Source of the DNA: Bordetella genomosp. 2
GTDB lineage: Bacteria > Pseudomonadota > Gammaproteobacteria > Burkholderiales > Burkholderiaceae_B
Length of the DNA stretch: 64,000 bases
Assembly: GCF_002261345.1 (NCBI RefSeq)
Contig: NZ_NEVT01000006.1
Location: 1,178,001-1,242,000 of the forward strand
Reading direction: 5' to 3'
The notes under the pieces are model-generated. The model searched no databases, was not told the DNA's origin, and saw nothing but the letters and a program-made list of their open reading frames with translations. The first letter of the stretch is position 1. Every line of letters starts with the position of its first letter. This document shows positions 8,516 through 18,697 of this stretch, one piece after another. The translations under genes were made by a program, and so were the position numbers.

Positions 8516-8983
8516 ATGGCGCTGGAATGGCTGTCCGCCCTGCCCCACGCCACGCTGCTGCGCCAGTCGGACATCGCCTACCTGCTCGTCAATGCGGCCC
8601 ACATCGGCGCCATCGGCCTGCTGTTCGGCGCCATCGCCGCGCTGGACCTGCGCCTGCTCGGGGCGGCGCGGGCCGTGCCGCTGGCCGCCGCCGGCCCTTA
8701 CCTGGCGCGCCTGGCGGCCGGCGGGCTGTTGCTGGCGCTGTTGAGCGGCCTGTGGCTGTTCTCGGTGCAGCCCGGCGAATATCTGAGCAACCGCGCCTTC
8801 CTCGCCAAGCTGGGGCTGGTGGCCCTGGGCGTGGCCAATGCCGCATGGCTGCATGCCGGCCCCTACTGGCGCCGGACGCTGGCGGGCGGGCCGGTGCCGG
8901 GCGGCGCGCAGCTGCATGCCGCGCTATCGCTGGGACTATGGGCCGGCGCCATCGTGGCGGGCCGCTGGATCGGATTCCTGTAG
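8516..8983 (+). CDS. Small integral membrane protein (DUF6644/DUF2214-like)
   Basis: A 155-residue protein with about four hydrophobic segments (roughly residues 22-45, 58-82, 92-110 and 128-150) and no recognised catalytic motif. It is co-transcribed with the exported DUF6152-like protein just upstream, a pairing that suggests a small membrane-periplasm complex. The family assignment comes from memory and is uncertain. It converges on the MarR gene, leaving only five bases between stop codons. Confidence 0.6.
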   Translation: MALEWLSALPHATLLRQSDIAYLLVNAAHIGAIGLLFGAIAALDLRLLGAARAVPLAAAGPYLARLAAGGLLLALLSGLWLFSVQPGEYLSNRAFLAKLGLVALGVANAAWLHAGPYWRRTLAGGPVPGGAQLHAALSLGLWAGAIVAGRWIGFL

Positions 8984-8988
8984 CGCCG

Positions 8989-9429
8989 TCACGTGAGCGC
9001 GCCCAGGGCGTCCCGCAACGCGCGGGCGCCCGGCTCCGGCAGGGCGGCCTCGAGTTCGGCGTGCGTGGCGCGCCAGATCGGCAACGCCGCCGCCAGCACC
9101 TGGTGGCCGCGCGCCGTGAGCGCCAGGCGGCGGCCGCGCCGGTCGTCCGGATCGACGGCGACCCGCACCAGGCCGTCGCGCTCGAGCGGCTTGAGCGCCG
9201 CCGTCAGGGTCGTGCGGTCCATGGCCAGCAGGCGCGCCACCGGCGCCAGCGCCGGCGGGCGCGGCTGGTTCACGGCCATCAATAGCGAGAACTGGCCATT
9301 GGTCAACCCCACCGGCCGCAGCGCGTCGTCGAAGCGCCGCGCCAGCACGCGCGCGGCGCGCTGCACATGCAGGCACAGGCAGGTATCGCGCACTTCGAGC
9401 GTGGTCTCGAGCGAAATTTTCTTTGACAT
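8989..9429 (-). CDS. MarR-family transcriptional regulator
   Basis: A 146-residue MarR protein. The HTH lies around ALAPVARLLAMDRTTLTAAL and the wing carries DPDDRRGRRLALTARG, a good match to the family wing signature. It is transcribed divergently from the DUF1428 gene at 9524, with a perfect palindrome (9444-9455) between the two. The Cys pair near the N-terminus (DTCLCLHVQ) could allow thiol or oxidant sensing, but this is speculative. It likely represses itself and the DUF1428/GFA genes. Confidence 0.88.
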   Translation of the reverse strand: MSKKISLETTLEVRDTCLCLHVQRAARVLARRFDDALRPVGLTNGQFSLLMAVNQPRPPALAPVARLLAMDRTTLTAALKPLERDGLVRVAVDPDDRRGRRLALTARGHQVLAAALPIWRATHAELEAALPEPGARALRDALGALT

Positions 9430-9436
9430 GCCGGAA

Positions 9437-9474
9437 TTATTATGTTGATATCAACTTTAGTCAAACCCGCTACA
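9437..9474. promoter_or_regulatory. Divergent promoters with a 12-bp palindromic MarR operator
   Basis: GTTGATATCAAC (9444-9455) is a perfect palindrome. On the minus strand it lies in the spacer of a good promoter: TTGACT (complement of 9459-9464), 16 bases, TAATAA (complement of 9437-9442), serving the MarR gene. On the plus strand TTGATA (9445-9450) with a weaker GCTACA (9469-9474) could serve the DUF1428 gene. Occupancy by the MarR dimer would block both. The sites are read from sequence; the regulation is inferred. Confidence 0.6.
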
Positions 9475-9502
9475 CCACTTTGGCGGCCGCGCGCCGTCCC
9501 AA

Positions 9503-9511
9503 CCCCCCCCC
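9503..9511. repeat. Nine-base poly-C tract directly upstream of a ribosome binding site
   Basis: Nine consecutive C residues precede AGGGAG, the ribosome site of the DUF1428 gene (ATG at 9524). Poly-C tracts in Bordetella promoters (fim genes) and in bvgS vary in length by slippage. This one is shorter and lies in the leader rather than between -35 and -10, so an effect on expression is only a possibility. Confidence 0.8.
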
Positions 9512-9523
9512 AGGGAGATCACG

Positions 9524-9880
9524 ATGATGAAGTACGTAGAAGGTTTTGTCGTGGCCGTGCCGGCCGCCAACAAAGAGGCTTATATCAAGCACGCCACCGA
9601 AGCGGCGCCGTTGTTCAAAGAGTTCGGCGTGACGCGCATGGTCGAATGCTGGGGCGACGACGTGCCGGACGGCAAGGTCACCGACTTCCGCGGCGCGGTC
9701 AAGGCCAAGGACGACGAGGTGGTGGTGTTCTCGTGGTTTGAATACCCGTCCAAGGAAGCGCGCGACGCGGCCAACCAGAAAATGATGACCGATCCGCGCA
9801 TGCAGGCCATGGGCGAAAGCATGCCGTTCGACGGCAAGCGCATGATCTTCGGCGGCTTCGTGCCCGTCGTCGACGTCTGA
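9524..9880 (+). CDS. DUF1428 domain-containing protein (dimeric alpha-beta barrel fold)
   Basis: A 118-residue cytoplasmic protein beginning KYVEGFVVAVPAANKEAY and containing TDFRGAVKAKDDEVVVFSW and KRMIFGGF, the standard DUF1428 pattern. The fold resembles ferredoxin-like ABM/YbaA proteins; the biochemical role is unknown. The ATG at 9524 follows AGGGAG; a second ATG is the next codon. It is divergent from the MarR gene and followed after 14 bases by a GFA-family gene, probably in one transcript, suggesting a small stress- or electrophile-responsive unit. Confidence 0.85.
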   Translation: MMKYVEGFVVAVPAANKEAYIKHATEAAPLFKEFGVTRMVECWGDDVPDGKVTDFRGAVKAKDDEVVVFSWFEYPSKEARDAANQKMMTDPRMQAMGESMPFDGKRMIFGGFVPVVDV

Positions 9881-9894
9881 TACGCGGCCCGGCC

Positions 9895-10380
9895 ATGGAA
9901 CAGACGGAATCGCCCCTGGAAGGCGGCTGCGCCTGCGCACGCGTGCGCTACCGCCTGGCGCGCGCGCCCATCGCGGTGCACGCCTGCCATTGCCGCTATT
10001 GCCAGCGCATGAGCGGCTCGGGCTACGGCTGGAACGCCATGCTGGAAACCCGCCACGTAGAACTCGACGGCGCCGCCCGGCCAGTCGCCGTGCATACGCC
10101 CTCCACCCGGCCCGAGGGGCAGATCGTCATGCGCTGCCCGGATTGCCTGGTGGCCCTGTGGACTCACCACCCGCTGCTGGGTCCCAACATGGCGATGGTG
10201 CTGGTGGGCACGCTGGACCAGCCCGAACGCCTGCCGCCCACCGTGCACTGCTTCACCGCCACCCGGCAGTCCTGGGTGCGCATCCCCGCCGACATCCCCG
10301 CCTACGAGGGCGATTACGATCCGGATGTGGTGTGGGGCCCGCACGGCCAGGCGCGGGTCGCGGCGGCCCTGGCGGGCTGA
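9895..10380 (+). CDS. GFA-family zinc protein (glutathione-dependent formaldehyde-activating enzyme-like)
   Basis: A 161-residue protein with the zinc ligands of the GFA/CENP-V fold: GGCACARVRY (C-x-C), CHCRYCQ and a late CPDC. Family members were proposed to promote S-hydroxymethylglutathione formation, but most have no proven activity. The start lies 14 bases after the DUF1428 stop. The next gene is separated by a promoter-like sequence and a terminator, so this is probably the last gene of its transcript. Confidence 0.82.
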   Translation: MEQTESPLEGGCACARVRYRLARAPIAVHACHCRYCQRMSGSGYGWNAMLETRHVELDGAARPVAVHTPSTRPEGQIVMRCPDCLVALWTHHPLLGPNMAMVLVGTLDQPERLPPTVHCFTATRQSWVRIPADIPAYEGDYDPDVVWGPHGQARVAAALAG

Positions 10381-10454
10381 GCGTCCCGGAGCGGCCACCG
10401 GGCGCGGCGACGCGGCCGGCGGCGTCCCCCTGGCCGTGTGCGGGAAATCTCTTA

Positions 10455-10484
10455 TTGCCGCCCGCCGCCGCGCATCCCTATCAT
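10455..10484 (+). promoter_or_regulatory. Candidate sigma-70 promoter of the amide operon leader
   Basis: TTGCCG (10455-10460) and TATCAT (10479-10484) are separated by 18 bases. Transcription would start near 10491, giving a leader of about 170 nt before the amidase ATG at 10664, with an intrinsic terminator inside it. The match is reasonable for a GC-rich genome but unproven. Confidence 0.5.
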
Positions 10485-10544
10485 GCGGCAAAGGTCGACT
10501 GTGACCGCCCCGCCGACGGCGTGCCATCCAGCCCCGCGGCGTCC

Positions 10545-10561
10545 GCAGCAATGATTGCTGC
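10545..10561 (+). promoter_or_regulatory. Leader hairpin, candidate ANTAR-protein target
   Basis: GCAGCA-ATGAT-TGCTGC is a perfect six-pair stem just upstream of the terminator at 10587. ANTAR-type antiterminators bind paired hairpins with six-base loops having A at position 1 and G at position 4. Opening the top A-U pair exposes AAUGAU, which has A1 and G4, but the loop is then seven bases and a clear partner hairpin was not identified. It is proposed because an AmiR homologue is encoded in the same operon. Confidence 0.35.
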
Positions 10562-10586
10562 CTGAAAACTCCCTTCTGGCTATGAA

Positions 10587-10628
10587 AGCCCCCGATATGC
10601 GCGCGTCGCGCGGTCGGGGGCTTTTTGT
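10587..10628 (+). terminator. Intrinsic terminator in the leader of the amidase operon
   Basis: AGCCCCCGA (10587-10595) pairs with TCGGGGGCT (10614-10622), with an inner GC-rich hairpin, followed by CTTTTTGTTTTTTC. It ends 36 bases before the amidase ATG and downstream of the candidate promoter at 10455-10484. It may therefore be the attenuator relieved by the AmiR homologue, as in the Pseudomonas ami operon. Alternatively it simply ends the transcript of the GFA gene or of a short RNA of about 140 nt. Confidence 0.85.
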
Positions 10629-10663
10629 TTTTTCACTGTCGCGTCCGGTATCGAGGAGATCGC

Positions 10664-11548
10664 ATGCAACACCCCGCCCCGTCCCTTCCGCCCGCCGCCG
10701 AAATGCGGGTGGCCTGCGTGCAGATGGCCCCGCTGATGGGCGACGTCGCCGCCAACGTGGCCCGATCCGTCGCCCTGGCCGAACAGGCTGCCGCCCAGGG
10801 CGCGCGGCTGGTGGTGCTGCCGGAACTGGCCAACACGGGCTACATGTTCGGCAGCCGGGAAGAAGCCTTTGCGCTGGCCGAGCCGGTGCCCGCGGGGCCG
10901 ACTTCGTGCGCCTGGATCGCGCTGGCGCGGCGCCTGGGCATCTACCTGGTTGCCGGCATCGCCGAACGCGACGGCAACCGGCTCTACAACTCGGCGCTGG
11001 TGGCGGGCCCGCAAGGCTATGTCGGCACCTACCGCAAGCTGCACCTGTGGGGCGACGAGAACCTGTACTTCGAGCCGGGCGACCTGGGCCTGCCCGTCTT
11101 CCATACCGAGCTGGGCCGCGTCGGCGTGGCGATCTGCTACGACGGCTGGTTTCCCGAAGTCTACCGGCTGCTGGCGATGCGCGGCGCGGACATCGTGGCC
11201 GTGCCCACGAACTGGGTGCCCATGCCGGGCCAGACGCCCGAGGGGCCCGCCATGGCGCATGCGCTGGCCATTGCCGGCGCGCACAGCAATGGCCTGACCG
11301 TGGCCTGCGCCGACCGCGTGGGCACCGAGCGCGGACAGCCCTTCGTCGGCCGCAGCCTGATCGTCGGCGCGCAGGGCTGGACAGTCGCGGGGCCGGCCAG
11401 CGCGGATCAAGAGGAAATCCTGATCGCCGCCGTCGACCTGAAGGCGACGCGCCGCGCGCGCCAGCTCAACACTTTCAACCACGTGCTGCGCGACCGCCGG
11501 CACGACGTCTACGACGAAATGCTGGGCGCCGGACAGGCGACGCACTGA
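10664..11548 (+). CDS. Nitrilase-superfamily amidase
   Basis: A 294-residue carbon-nitrogen hydrolase with the full Glu-Lys-Cys triad: Glu54 in VVLPELANTG, Lys125 in TYRKLHLWGDE and Cys159 in GVAICYDGWFPE. It should hydrolyse a small amide, ureide or nitrile-derived substrate to acid and ammonia in the cytoplasm. The start at 10664 follows GAGGAG; an upstream in-frame ATG at 10625 lies at the terminator. It is the first gene of the operon with the ABC transporter, AmiC and AmiR homologues, whose composition parallels amide-utilisation operons although it is shorter than Pseudomonas AmiE (346 residues) and of another nitrilase branch. Confidence 0.87.
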   Translation: MQHPAPSLPPAAEMRVACVQMAPLMGDVAANVARSVALAEQAAAQGARLVVLPELANTGYMFGSREEAFALAEPVPAGPTSCAWIALARRLGIYLVAGIAERDGNRLYNSALVAGPQGYVGTYRKLHLWGDENLYFEPGDLGLPVFHTELGRVGVAICYDGWFPEVYRLLAMRGADIVAVPTNWVPMPGQTPEGPAMAHALAIAGAHSNGLTVACADRVGTERGQPFVGRSLIVGAQGWTVAGPASADQEEILIAAVDLKATRRARQLNTFNHVLRDRRHDVYDEMLGAGQATH

Positions 11549-11582
11549 ACGGCCAGCCATCGCGACCCCCAAGGAGAAAACC

Positions 11583-12749
11583 ATGAAAATCCGGTATCGC
11601 AGCCTCTTCCTTCGCCTGTCGGCGCTGGCCATGCTGGGCATGGCAGCAAGCGGCCAGGCCGCAGAACCCGTGCGCATCGGCGTGGCGGTGGGCCTGTCCG
11701 GCGCCAATAGCGTGGTGGCGCCGGCCGTGGTGCAATCATCGCAGCTGGCCATCGAGCAGATCAATGCCGCCGGCGGCATACTCGGCCGCCAGGTAGTGCT
11801 GGAGATCGCCGACGACGCCTCTTCGGCGGTGGGCGCGCAGAAGGCCTATGACACGCTGGTATTCCAGAAGAAGGTCGACGCCATCATCGCCATGGAGACC
11901 AGCGCGGCGCGCAATGCGGCGCTGCCCATCATCAACCGCGGCAAAGTGCCGTACATCTATACCTCCTTCTATGAGGGCCGCTCGTGCAACCGCTGGATGC
12001 ACGTCAACGGCTGGGTGCCGGAACAGCAGGTGGCGCCCATCGTCGACCATTTCACGCAGGAGCGCGGCGCCAAGACATTCTTCCTGGTGGGCAGCGACTA
12101 TGCCTTCGGCCGCGGCATGCTGAAGTTCACCCGCGAGTACATCGAGAAACAGGGCGGCAAGGTGGTGGGCGAAGAGTACCTGCCGATCGACGGCACCGAC
12201 TGGACGCCGATCGTCTCCAAGATCCGCTCCGCGCAGCCCGATGCGCTGATCAGCTCCACCGCGGGCGGCAGCCCCAATGTGGGCCTGGCCAAGCAGATCC
12301 GCGCCGCGGGCCTGTCCATGCTGTACGGCAACCTGGCCATTGACGAGGGCACCGCCAAGACCATGGGCGATACCGCGGTAGGCATGTACATGTCGGCCTC
12401 CTACCTGACCGGCATCGACAACGAGCAGAACCGCAAATTCCTGGCTGCGTTGCAAGCGAAGTTCGGCGACCAGGCCAAGACCGCCAACGACCTGTCGGAG
12501 CCCCAGTACGAGGCGTTCTTCCTGTACAAGGCGGCGGTCGAGCAAGCCGGCGGTACCGACCCCCAGAAGGTGGTGGCGGCGCTCAGCCAGGTATCGTTCG
12601 ACGGCCCGCGCGGCATGGTGAAAATGGACCGCCAACGCCACGCGGCCCTGACCATGCGGCTGGGCCAGGTGCAGCCGGACCATTCGATCAAGATCCTGCA
12701 GACCTTCGACAACGTGGACCCGGGCCAGCAGTGCCCCAACCTGAAGTAA
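11583..12749 (+). CDS. ABC transporter periplasmic substrate-binding protein (Peripla_BP_6, urea/amide type)
   Basis: A 388-residue protein with a signal peptide ending near SGQAAEPV (about residue 28). The mature part is a type I periplasmic fold of the leucine/urea/amide-binding family, with VRIGVAVGLSGANSVVAP, AAGGILGRQVVLEIADDAS and VGSDYAFGRG. AAGGAGAAAACC precedes the ATG. It is encoded between the amidase and the two membrane components, so it most likely delivers the amidase substrate. It resembles the cytoplasmic AmiC homologue at 16184 in fold but is exported. Confidence 0.9.
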   Translation: MKIRYRSLFLRLSALAMLGMAASGQAAEPVRIGVAVGLSGANSVVAPAVVQSSQLAIEQINAAGGILGRQVVLEIADDASSAVGAQKAYDTLVFQKKVDAIIAMETSAARNAALPIINRGKVPYIYTSFYEGRSCNRWMHVNGWVPEQQVAPIVDHFTQERGAKTFFLVGSDYAFGRGMLKFTREYIEKQGGKVVGEEYLPIDGTDWTPIVSKIRSAQPDALISSTAGGSPNVGLAKQIRAAGLSMLYGNLAIDEGTAKTMGDTAVGMYMSASYLTGIDNEQNRKFLAALQAKFGDQAKTANDLSEPQYEAFFLYKAAVEQAGGTDPQKVVAALSQVSFDGPRGMVKMDRQRHAALTMRLGQVQPDHSIKILQTFDNVDPGQQCPNLK

Positions 12750-12795
12750 CGCGTGCGCCGGCCGCCCGCGCGCCGGGCGGCCGCCGGAGAAGACG

Positions 12796-13621
12796 ATGGG
12801 CTTGCTACTGGACATCCTGAGTACGGCGGCCATGCTGTTCATCGTGACCGCCGGATTGATGATCATTTTCGGCGTCATGAAGATCGTGAATTTCGCGCAT
12901 GGCGCGATCATCACGCTGGGCTGCTACGCCAGCCTGGTGGTGACCCAGCTGGGACTCAACCCCTGGCTGGCGCTGCCCGCCGCGCTGGCGGCCGGCACGG
13001 CGACCGGCATGGTGGTCGAGCGGCTGATCGTGCAGCCGCTCTACCGGCGGCCGCTGGACGCCATCCTCGCCACCTGGGGCCTGGGCATCGTGATCGGCCA
13101 GCTGATCACCATGGCCTTCGGCCGCGAAGTGCAGTTCGTGGACTCGCCGCTGCAGGGCGCGGCCGACATCCTGGGAACGGAGTACTCCGCCTATCGCCTG
13201 TTCCTCATCCCGGCGGCGCTGCTGCTCTATGCCGTGCTGAGCGCGCTGCTGAACCGCACCCGCTTCGGCGTGCGCACGCGCGCCGTCATCATGAACGAGA
13301 ACCTGGCGCGCGGCCTGGGAATCCGCGCCGAGCGCATCCGCTTCGTCACCTTCGGCCTGGGCGCGGGACTTGGCGCGCTGGCCGGCGCGCTCATTACGCC
13401 GCTCTCCAGCGTCGACCCCAACATGGGCCTGCCATGGCTGGTCAGCGCGTTCATGCTGGTCATGGTGGCCGGCCATTCGATCGGCGCGCTGCTGCTGACC
13501 TGCGTGCTCTATGGCGCGTGCCAGGTGCTGGTCAGCGTCTACGTCAGCCCGATTCTGGGCGGCGTCACCATCGCGGTGCTGGCGGCCCTGACGCTGCGCC
13601 TGCGTCCCCAAGGATTCGCCC

Positions 13622-13629
<8 letters not shown>
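12796..13629 (+). CDS. Branched-chain amino acid/urea-type ABC transporter permease (LivH/UrtB family)
   Basis: A 277-residue inner-membrane protein with about eight hydrophobic segments. The conserved MKIVNFAHGAIITLGCYAS near residue 30 and NPNMGLPWLVSAFMLVMVAG-like regions place it in the LivH family. Its 3' end overlaps the fused permease-ATPase gene by eight bases, so the two are translationally coupled. With the fused protein and the second ATPase it forms the channel for the amide-type substrate. Confidence 0.9.
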
Positions 13630-15432
<1,803 letters not shown>

Positions 15433-15436
<4 letters not shown>

Positions 15437-16167
15437 GCGCGACGATGGGGCCGGCGGCGCAGGCGGCGCCCGCCCTGGCCATGGAAGAAGTGTCCAGCGG
15501 CTACCAGTCCGCCCTGGTGCTGCGCGAGGTGTCGCTGGCCGTCGCGCCGGGCGCCTGCGTGGCGCTGCTGGGCAAGAACGGCATGGGCAAGTCCACTTTG
15601 CTCAAGACGGTCATGGGCTACCTGCCCAAGGCGCGCGGCCGGGTGCGGCTGGGCGGCACGGACGCCACCCGCATGCGGCCGCAGGATATCGCCCGGCGCG
15701 GCGTGGCCTACGCGGCGCAGGAACAGGCGCTGTTTCCCGACCTCAATATTCGCGACAACCTGCGCCTGGGCCTGCCGTCCGACCGCCTGTTCGACGCACG
15801 CTTCGCCGAAATCGCCGACTTGTTCCCGGTGTTCGCCAGCCGGCTGCGCCAGCATGCCGGCACGCTGTCGGGCGGCGAGCAGAAAATGCTGCTGGTGGCG
15901 CGCGCGCTGATGCAACGGCCGGCCCTGCTGCTGCTCGACGAGATCACCGAGGGCCTGCAGCCGTCGGTGATCGAGCGGCTGGCCCGCGCGCTGGCCTGGG
16001 AGCGCCGGCAGCGCGGCACCAGCATGTTCATCGTCGAGCAGAATGTGGCGTTCGCCCTGGAGGTGGCCGACCGCTACCTGATCCTCAAGCACGGCGCGAT
16101 CGTGGACCAGGGCGAGACTGGCGCGGCGGCCGCGGCGAGCCATATCATTGACCACCTGAAGGTATGA
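15433..16167 (+). CDS. ABC transporter ATP-binding protein (LivF/UrtE type)
   Basis: A 244-residue ATPase with Walker A GKNGMGKST, signature LSGGEQKMLLVARAL and Walker B LLLLDEITEGL. The ATG at 15433 overlaps the stop of the fused permease-ATPase gene (ATGA). It would pair with the fused ATPase domain as the second nucleotide-binding subunit. The start used here gives a normal LivF length; the frame stays open far upstream inside the previous gene, which is not coding. Confidence 0.92.
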
Positions 16168-16183
16168 AGCAGGATCCGACGCC

Positions 16184-17374
16184 ATGACGCAGACTCCCGC
16201 CGGCGACGCCGCGGCCCCCTCACCCGCCACCCCGCCGGCCGCCTCGCAGGGCCAGGCCGGCTGGCGCATCGGCGTGCTGTACTCGCGCAGCGGCGTGACG
16301 GCCACCACCGAGTCCCAGCATTTCTTCGGCACGGTGCTGGCGGTGGAAGAAATCAATGCCCTGGGCGGCGTGCTGGGGCGGCCGCTGGAGCCGGTCGTGT
16401 ACGACCCGCGCAGCGACAGCGAAGAATACCGCCGGCTGGCCGCGCGGCTGCTGCTGGACGACGAGGTCGGCGTGATCTTCGGCGGCTGCACCTCGCATTG
16501 CCGCAAGGCCATGCTGCCCGTGGTGGAGCGCAGCAATTCGCTGCTGTGGTACGCCTCCGTCTACGAGGGTTTCGAGTATTCGCCCAACGTCATCTACACG
16601 GGCGCCGCGCCCAACCAGGGCAGCATGCAGCTGGCGGCCTACCTGATCCAGCACTGCGGCTCGCGCATCTTCCTGGTGGGCGCCGACTACATCTACCCGC
16701 GCGAAACCAACCGCATCATGCGCGAGACGGTCGAGCAGCGCGGCGGCGAGATCCTGGACGAGACCTACCTGCGCCTGGGCTGCGACCAGGCCGAGATCGC
16801 CGACGTGGTGGACGACATCCGGCGCATCCAGCCGGACGTGGTGTTCTCCACCCTGATCGGCTCGGACGCCGAACGCTTTTACCGCTGCTATCACGAAGCC
16901 GGGCTCTCGGCGGAACGCATTCCCATCGCCAGCCTCACCCTGACCGAGGCCGAGGTGGCCCAGATCGGCCCGGCGCTGTGCGCCGGCCACATCACGGCGG
17001 CCACCTATTTCAATTCCGTCGACACGCCCGCCAATGCGCCGTTCCTGGAGCGCTGGCGCGCGCGCTTCGGGGCGCGGCCCGCCAGCGTGTATTCCGAGGC
17101 GTCCTACAGCCAGATGCACTTGTTCGCACGCGCGTTGCAGCGCGTGGGCGGCATGGACACGCGCAGGCTGGTGCAGGCCGTGCACCAAGTGGCGTTCGAC
17201 GCGCCCGGCGGCCGGCTGGCGGTGCTGTCCGAGAACAACCATTGCGTGCTCACGCCGCGCATCGGCATCTGCCGGGATGACGGCGCCTTCGACGTAGTCT
17301 GGCAAAGCCCCGAGGCGGTCAGGCCGGACCCGTACCTGACGGCGCTGGGGCTGGACGCGCTCTGGCTGGGCTGA
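16184..17374 (+). CDS. amiC: AmiC-like amide sensor / negative regulator (periplasmic-binding fold, cytoplasmic)
   Basis: A 396-residue type I binding-fold protein with no signal peptide. It shares many stretches with Pseudomonas AmiC: YEGFEYSPNVIYTGAAPNQ, DYIYPRETNRIMRE, VVFSTLIGS, PIASLTLTEAEVAQI and VWQSPEAVRPDPY. AmiC binds short amides and sequesters AmiR when no inducer is present. Here it lies 16 bases after the LivF gene and eight bases before the AmiR homologue, the order expected for a sensor-antiterminator pair. The ligand is probably the substrate of the operon's transporter and amidase. Confidence 0.88.
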   Translation: MTQTPAGDAAAPSPATPPAASQGQAGWRIGVLYSRSGVTATTESQHFFGTVLAVEEINALGGVLGRPLEPVVYDPRSDSEEYRRLAARLLLDDEVGVIFGGCTSHCRKAMLPVVERSNSLLWYASVYEGFEYSPNVIYTGAAPNQGSMQLAAYLIQHCGSRIFLVGADYIYPRETNRIMRETVEQRGGEILDETYLRLGCDQAEIADVVDDIRRIQPDVVFSTLIGSDAERFYRCYHEAGLSAERIPIASLTLTEAEVAQIGPALCAGHITAATYFNSVDTPANAPFLERWRARFGARPASVYSEASYSQMHLFARALQRVGGMDTRRLVQAVHQVAFDAPGGRLAVLSENNHCVLTPRIGICRDDGAFDVVWQSPEAVRPDPYLTALGLDALWLG

Positions 17375-17382
17375 GGGCAGTC

Positions 17383-18009
17383 ATGGACCATAGCCTCCGC
17401 CGCCTCTACGAAGACTTGCGCAGCGTGGCCGTGGCGGTGGTCTACCCGCCCGGCGAAGACCGCGACCTGCTGGTCGAGCAGCTCAAGCGCATCGGCTGCC
17501 GCATCCACCTGCACTGGCCATTCCCCGAGCGCCCGCCGGGCGGCGCCGACGTCATCTTTTTCCAGGCGTCGCAATGCGGCCAGAACATCGCCGCCTGGTC
17601 CGCCAGCGAAGTCGAGGCCGCCTTGATCGCGCTGTCGGAATACGAGACTCCCACCACGCTGAAACAACTGCTGAAGATCAACGCCCACGGCGTGCTGACC
17701 GGGCCGTTCCGTTCGGCCGGCATTCTCAGCACGCTGGTGCTGGCGCGCTCGGCCAAGCTGTACCAGAACCGCCTGCAGAACAAGATCGACAAGCTCGAAG
17801 GCACCATCAAGTCGCGCCGCGTGATCGAGAAGGCGATCCGGGCCCTGATGGACAACCAGCGCGTGGACGAGCGCGAAGCCTACGAGCACATGCGCTCGCG
17901 CGCCACCCGGCTGCGGGTCAGCGTGGCCGAAGTGGCCGCGATGATCGTCGAGGCGAGCGAGGCGATGGAAAAGCTGGGCCTGGGCGCCGTGCACGGGCGG
18001 AAGCAATGA
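17383..18009 (+). CDS. amiR: AmiR-like ANTAR-domain transcription antiterminator
   Basis: A 208-residue protein with the layout of Pseudomonas AmiR: a pseudo-receiver domain (about 1-125; SVAVAVVYPPGEDRDLLVEQL, ALSEYETP) without the full phospho-acceptor set, a coiled-coil (QNRLQNKIDKLEGTIKSRRV, about 127-150) and a C-terminal ANTAR domain (VIEKAIRALMDNQRVDEREA). AmiR binds leader RNA and prevents termination; it is held inactive by AmiC until inducer binds. The terminator at 10587-10628 is the natural target. It ends four bases from the converging LysE-family gene. Confidence 0.88.
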   Translation: MDHSLRRLYEDLRSVAVAVVYPPGEDRDLLVEQLKRIGCRIHLHWPFPERPPGGADVIFFQASQCGQNIAAWSASEVEAALIALSEYETPTTLKQLLKINAHGVLTGPFRSAGILSTLVLARSAKLYQNRLQNKIDKLEGTIKSRRVIEKAIRALMDNQRVDEREAYEHMRSRATRLRVSVAEVAAMIVEASEAMEKLGLGAVHGRKQ

Positions 18010-18013
18010 GCGG

Positions 18014-18631
18014 TCAGCGCGATCCGCGCGCCACCGCCAGCAAGACGCCGAGGCCGACCAACAGCCCGCCGAAGGCGCGGTCGATCCAGTGGCGCACGGC
18101 CAACAGCCGGTCGCGCACGGCGCCGGCCGAGAAGCACAAGGCCACCAGGGCGAACCAGGCCATGTGCGCCACCGAGATGAACGCGCCATAGCCGATCTGC
18201 ACCGCCAGCGGCGTGTCGGGACGCACCACCTGCATGAACAGGCTGACGATGAATACCGTGGTCTTCGGGTTCAGCGCATTGGTCAGGAAGCCGGTACGCA
18301 AGGCCGCCATGTCCGACAGTGGCGCCACGGCACTGTCGGCCAGCGCGCCTGCGGGCTTGGCCCGCAGCATCTTCACGCCGAGATAAACCAGATAGGCGGC
18401 ACCAACCAGCTTGATGGCGTTGAACAGCCAGAGCGATTGCTGGATCAGCAGGCCCACGCCGACCAGCGTGTAGGTGACATGCACCAGCACGCCCAGGCCG
18501 ATGCCCAGGGCCGTCAGCACACCCGCGCGGCGCGACAGCATCAGGCTGTTGCGCGTGACCATCGCGAAGTCCGGCCCAGGGCTGATGACGGCCAGCAAGG
18601 TGATGGTGATGACAGCTATCAGTTCGGTCAT
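18014..18631 (-). CDS. LysE/RhtB-family amino acid exporter
   Basis: A 205-residue inner-membrane protein with about six hydrophobic segments and the family motif ISPGPDFAMVTRNSL near residues 16-30; NALNPKTTVFIVSLF is also typical. Such proteins export amino acids or related small molecules. The ATG at 18631 (MTELIAV) gives the standard start; an in-frame ATG at 18688 would add 19 unlikely residues. It is divergent from the LysR gene at 18698 with 66 bases between, so that regulator probably controls it. Confidence 0.87.
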   Translation of the reverse strand: MTELIAVITITLLAVISPGPDFAMVTRNSLMLSRRAGVLTALGIGLGVLVHVTYTLVGVGLLIQQSLWLFNAIKLVGAAYLVYLGVKMLRAKPAGALADSAVAPLSDMAALRTGFLTNALNPKTTVFIVSLFMQVVRPDTPLAVQIGYGAFISVAHMAWFALVALCFSAGAVRDRLLAVRHWIDRAFGGLLVGLGVLLAVARGSR

Positions 18632-18697
18632 GGCGTATCCTGTCGGGAAGCAGCGTATCAAGGCGATGCTACCGACAATATTTGCCAATGAATAACG

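Noticed and set aside
10485-10630. A guanidine or other known metabolite riboswitch in the amide-operon leader
   Set aside because: No ykkC-type or mini-ykkC paired ACGR hairpins could be drawn; the AmiR homologue offers a simpler explanation for the terminator.
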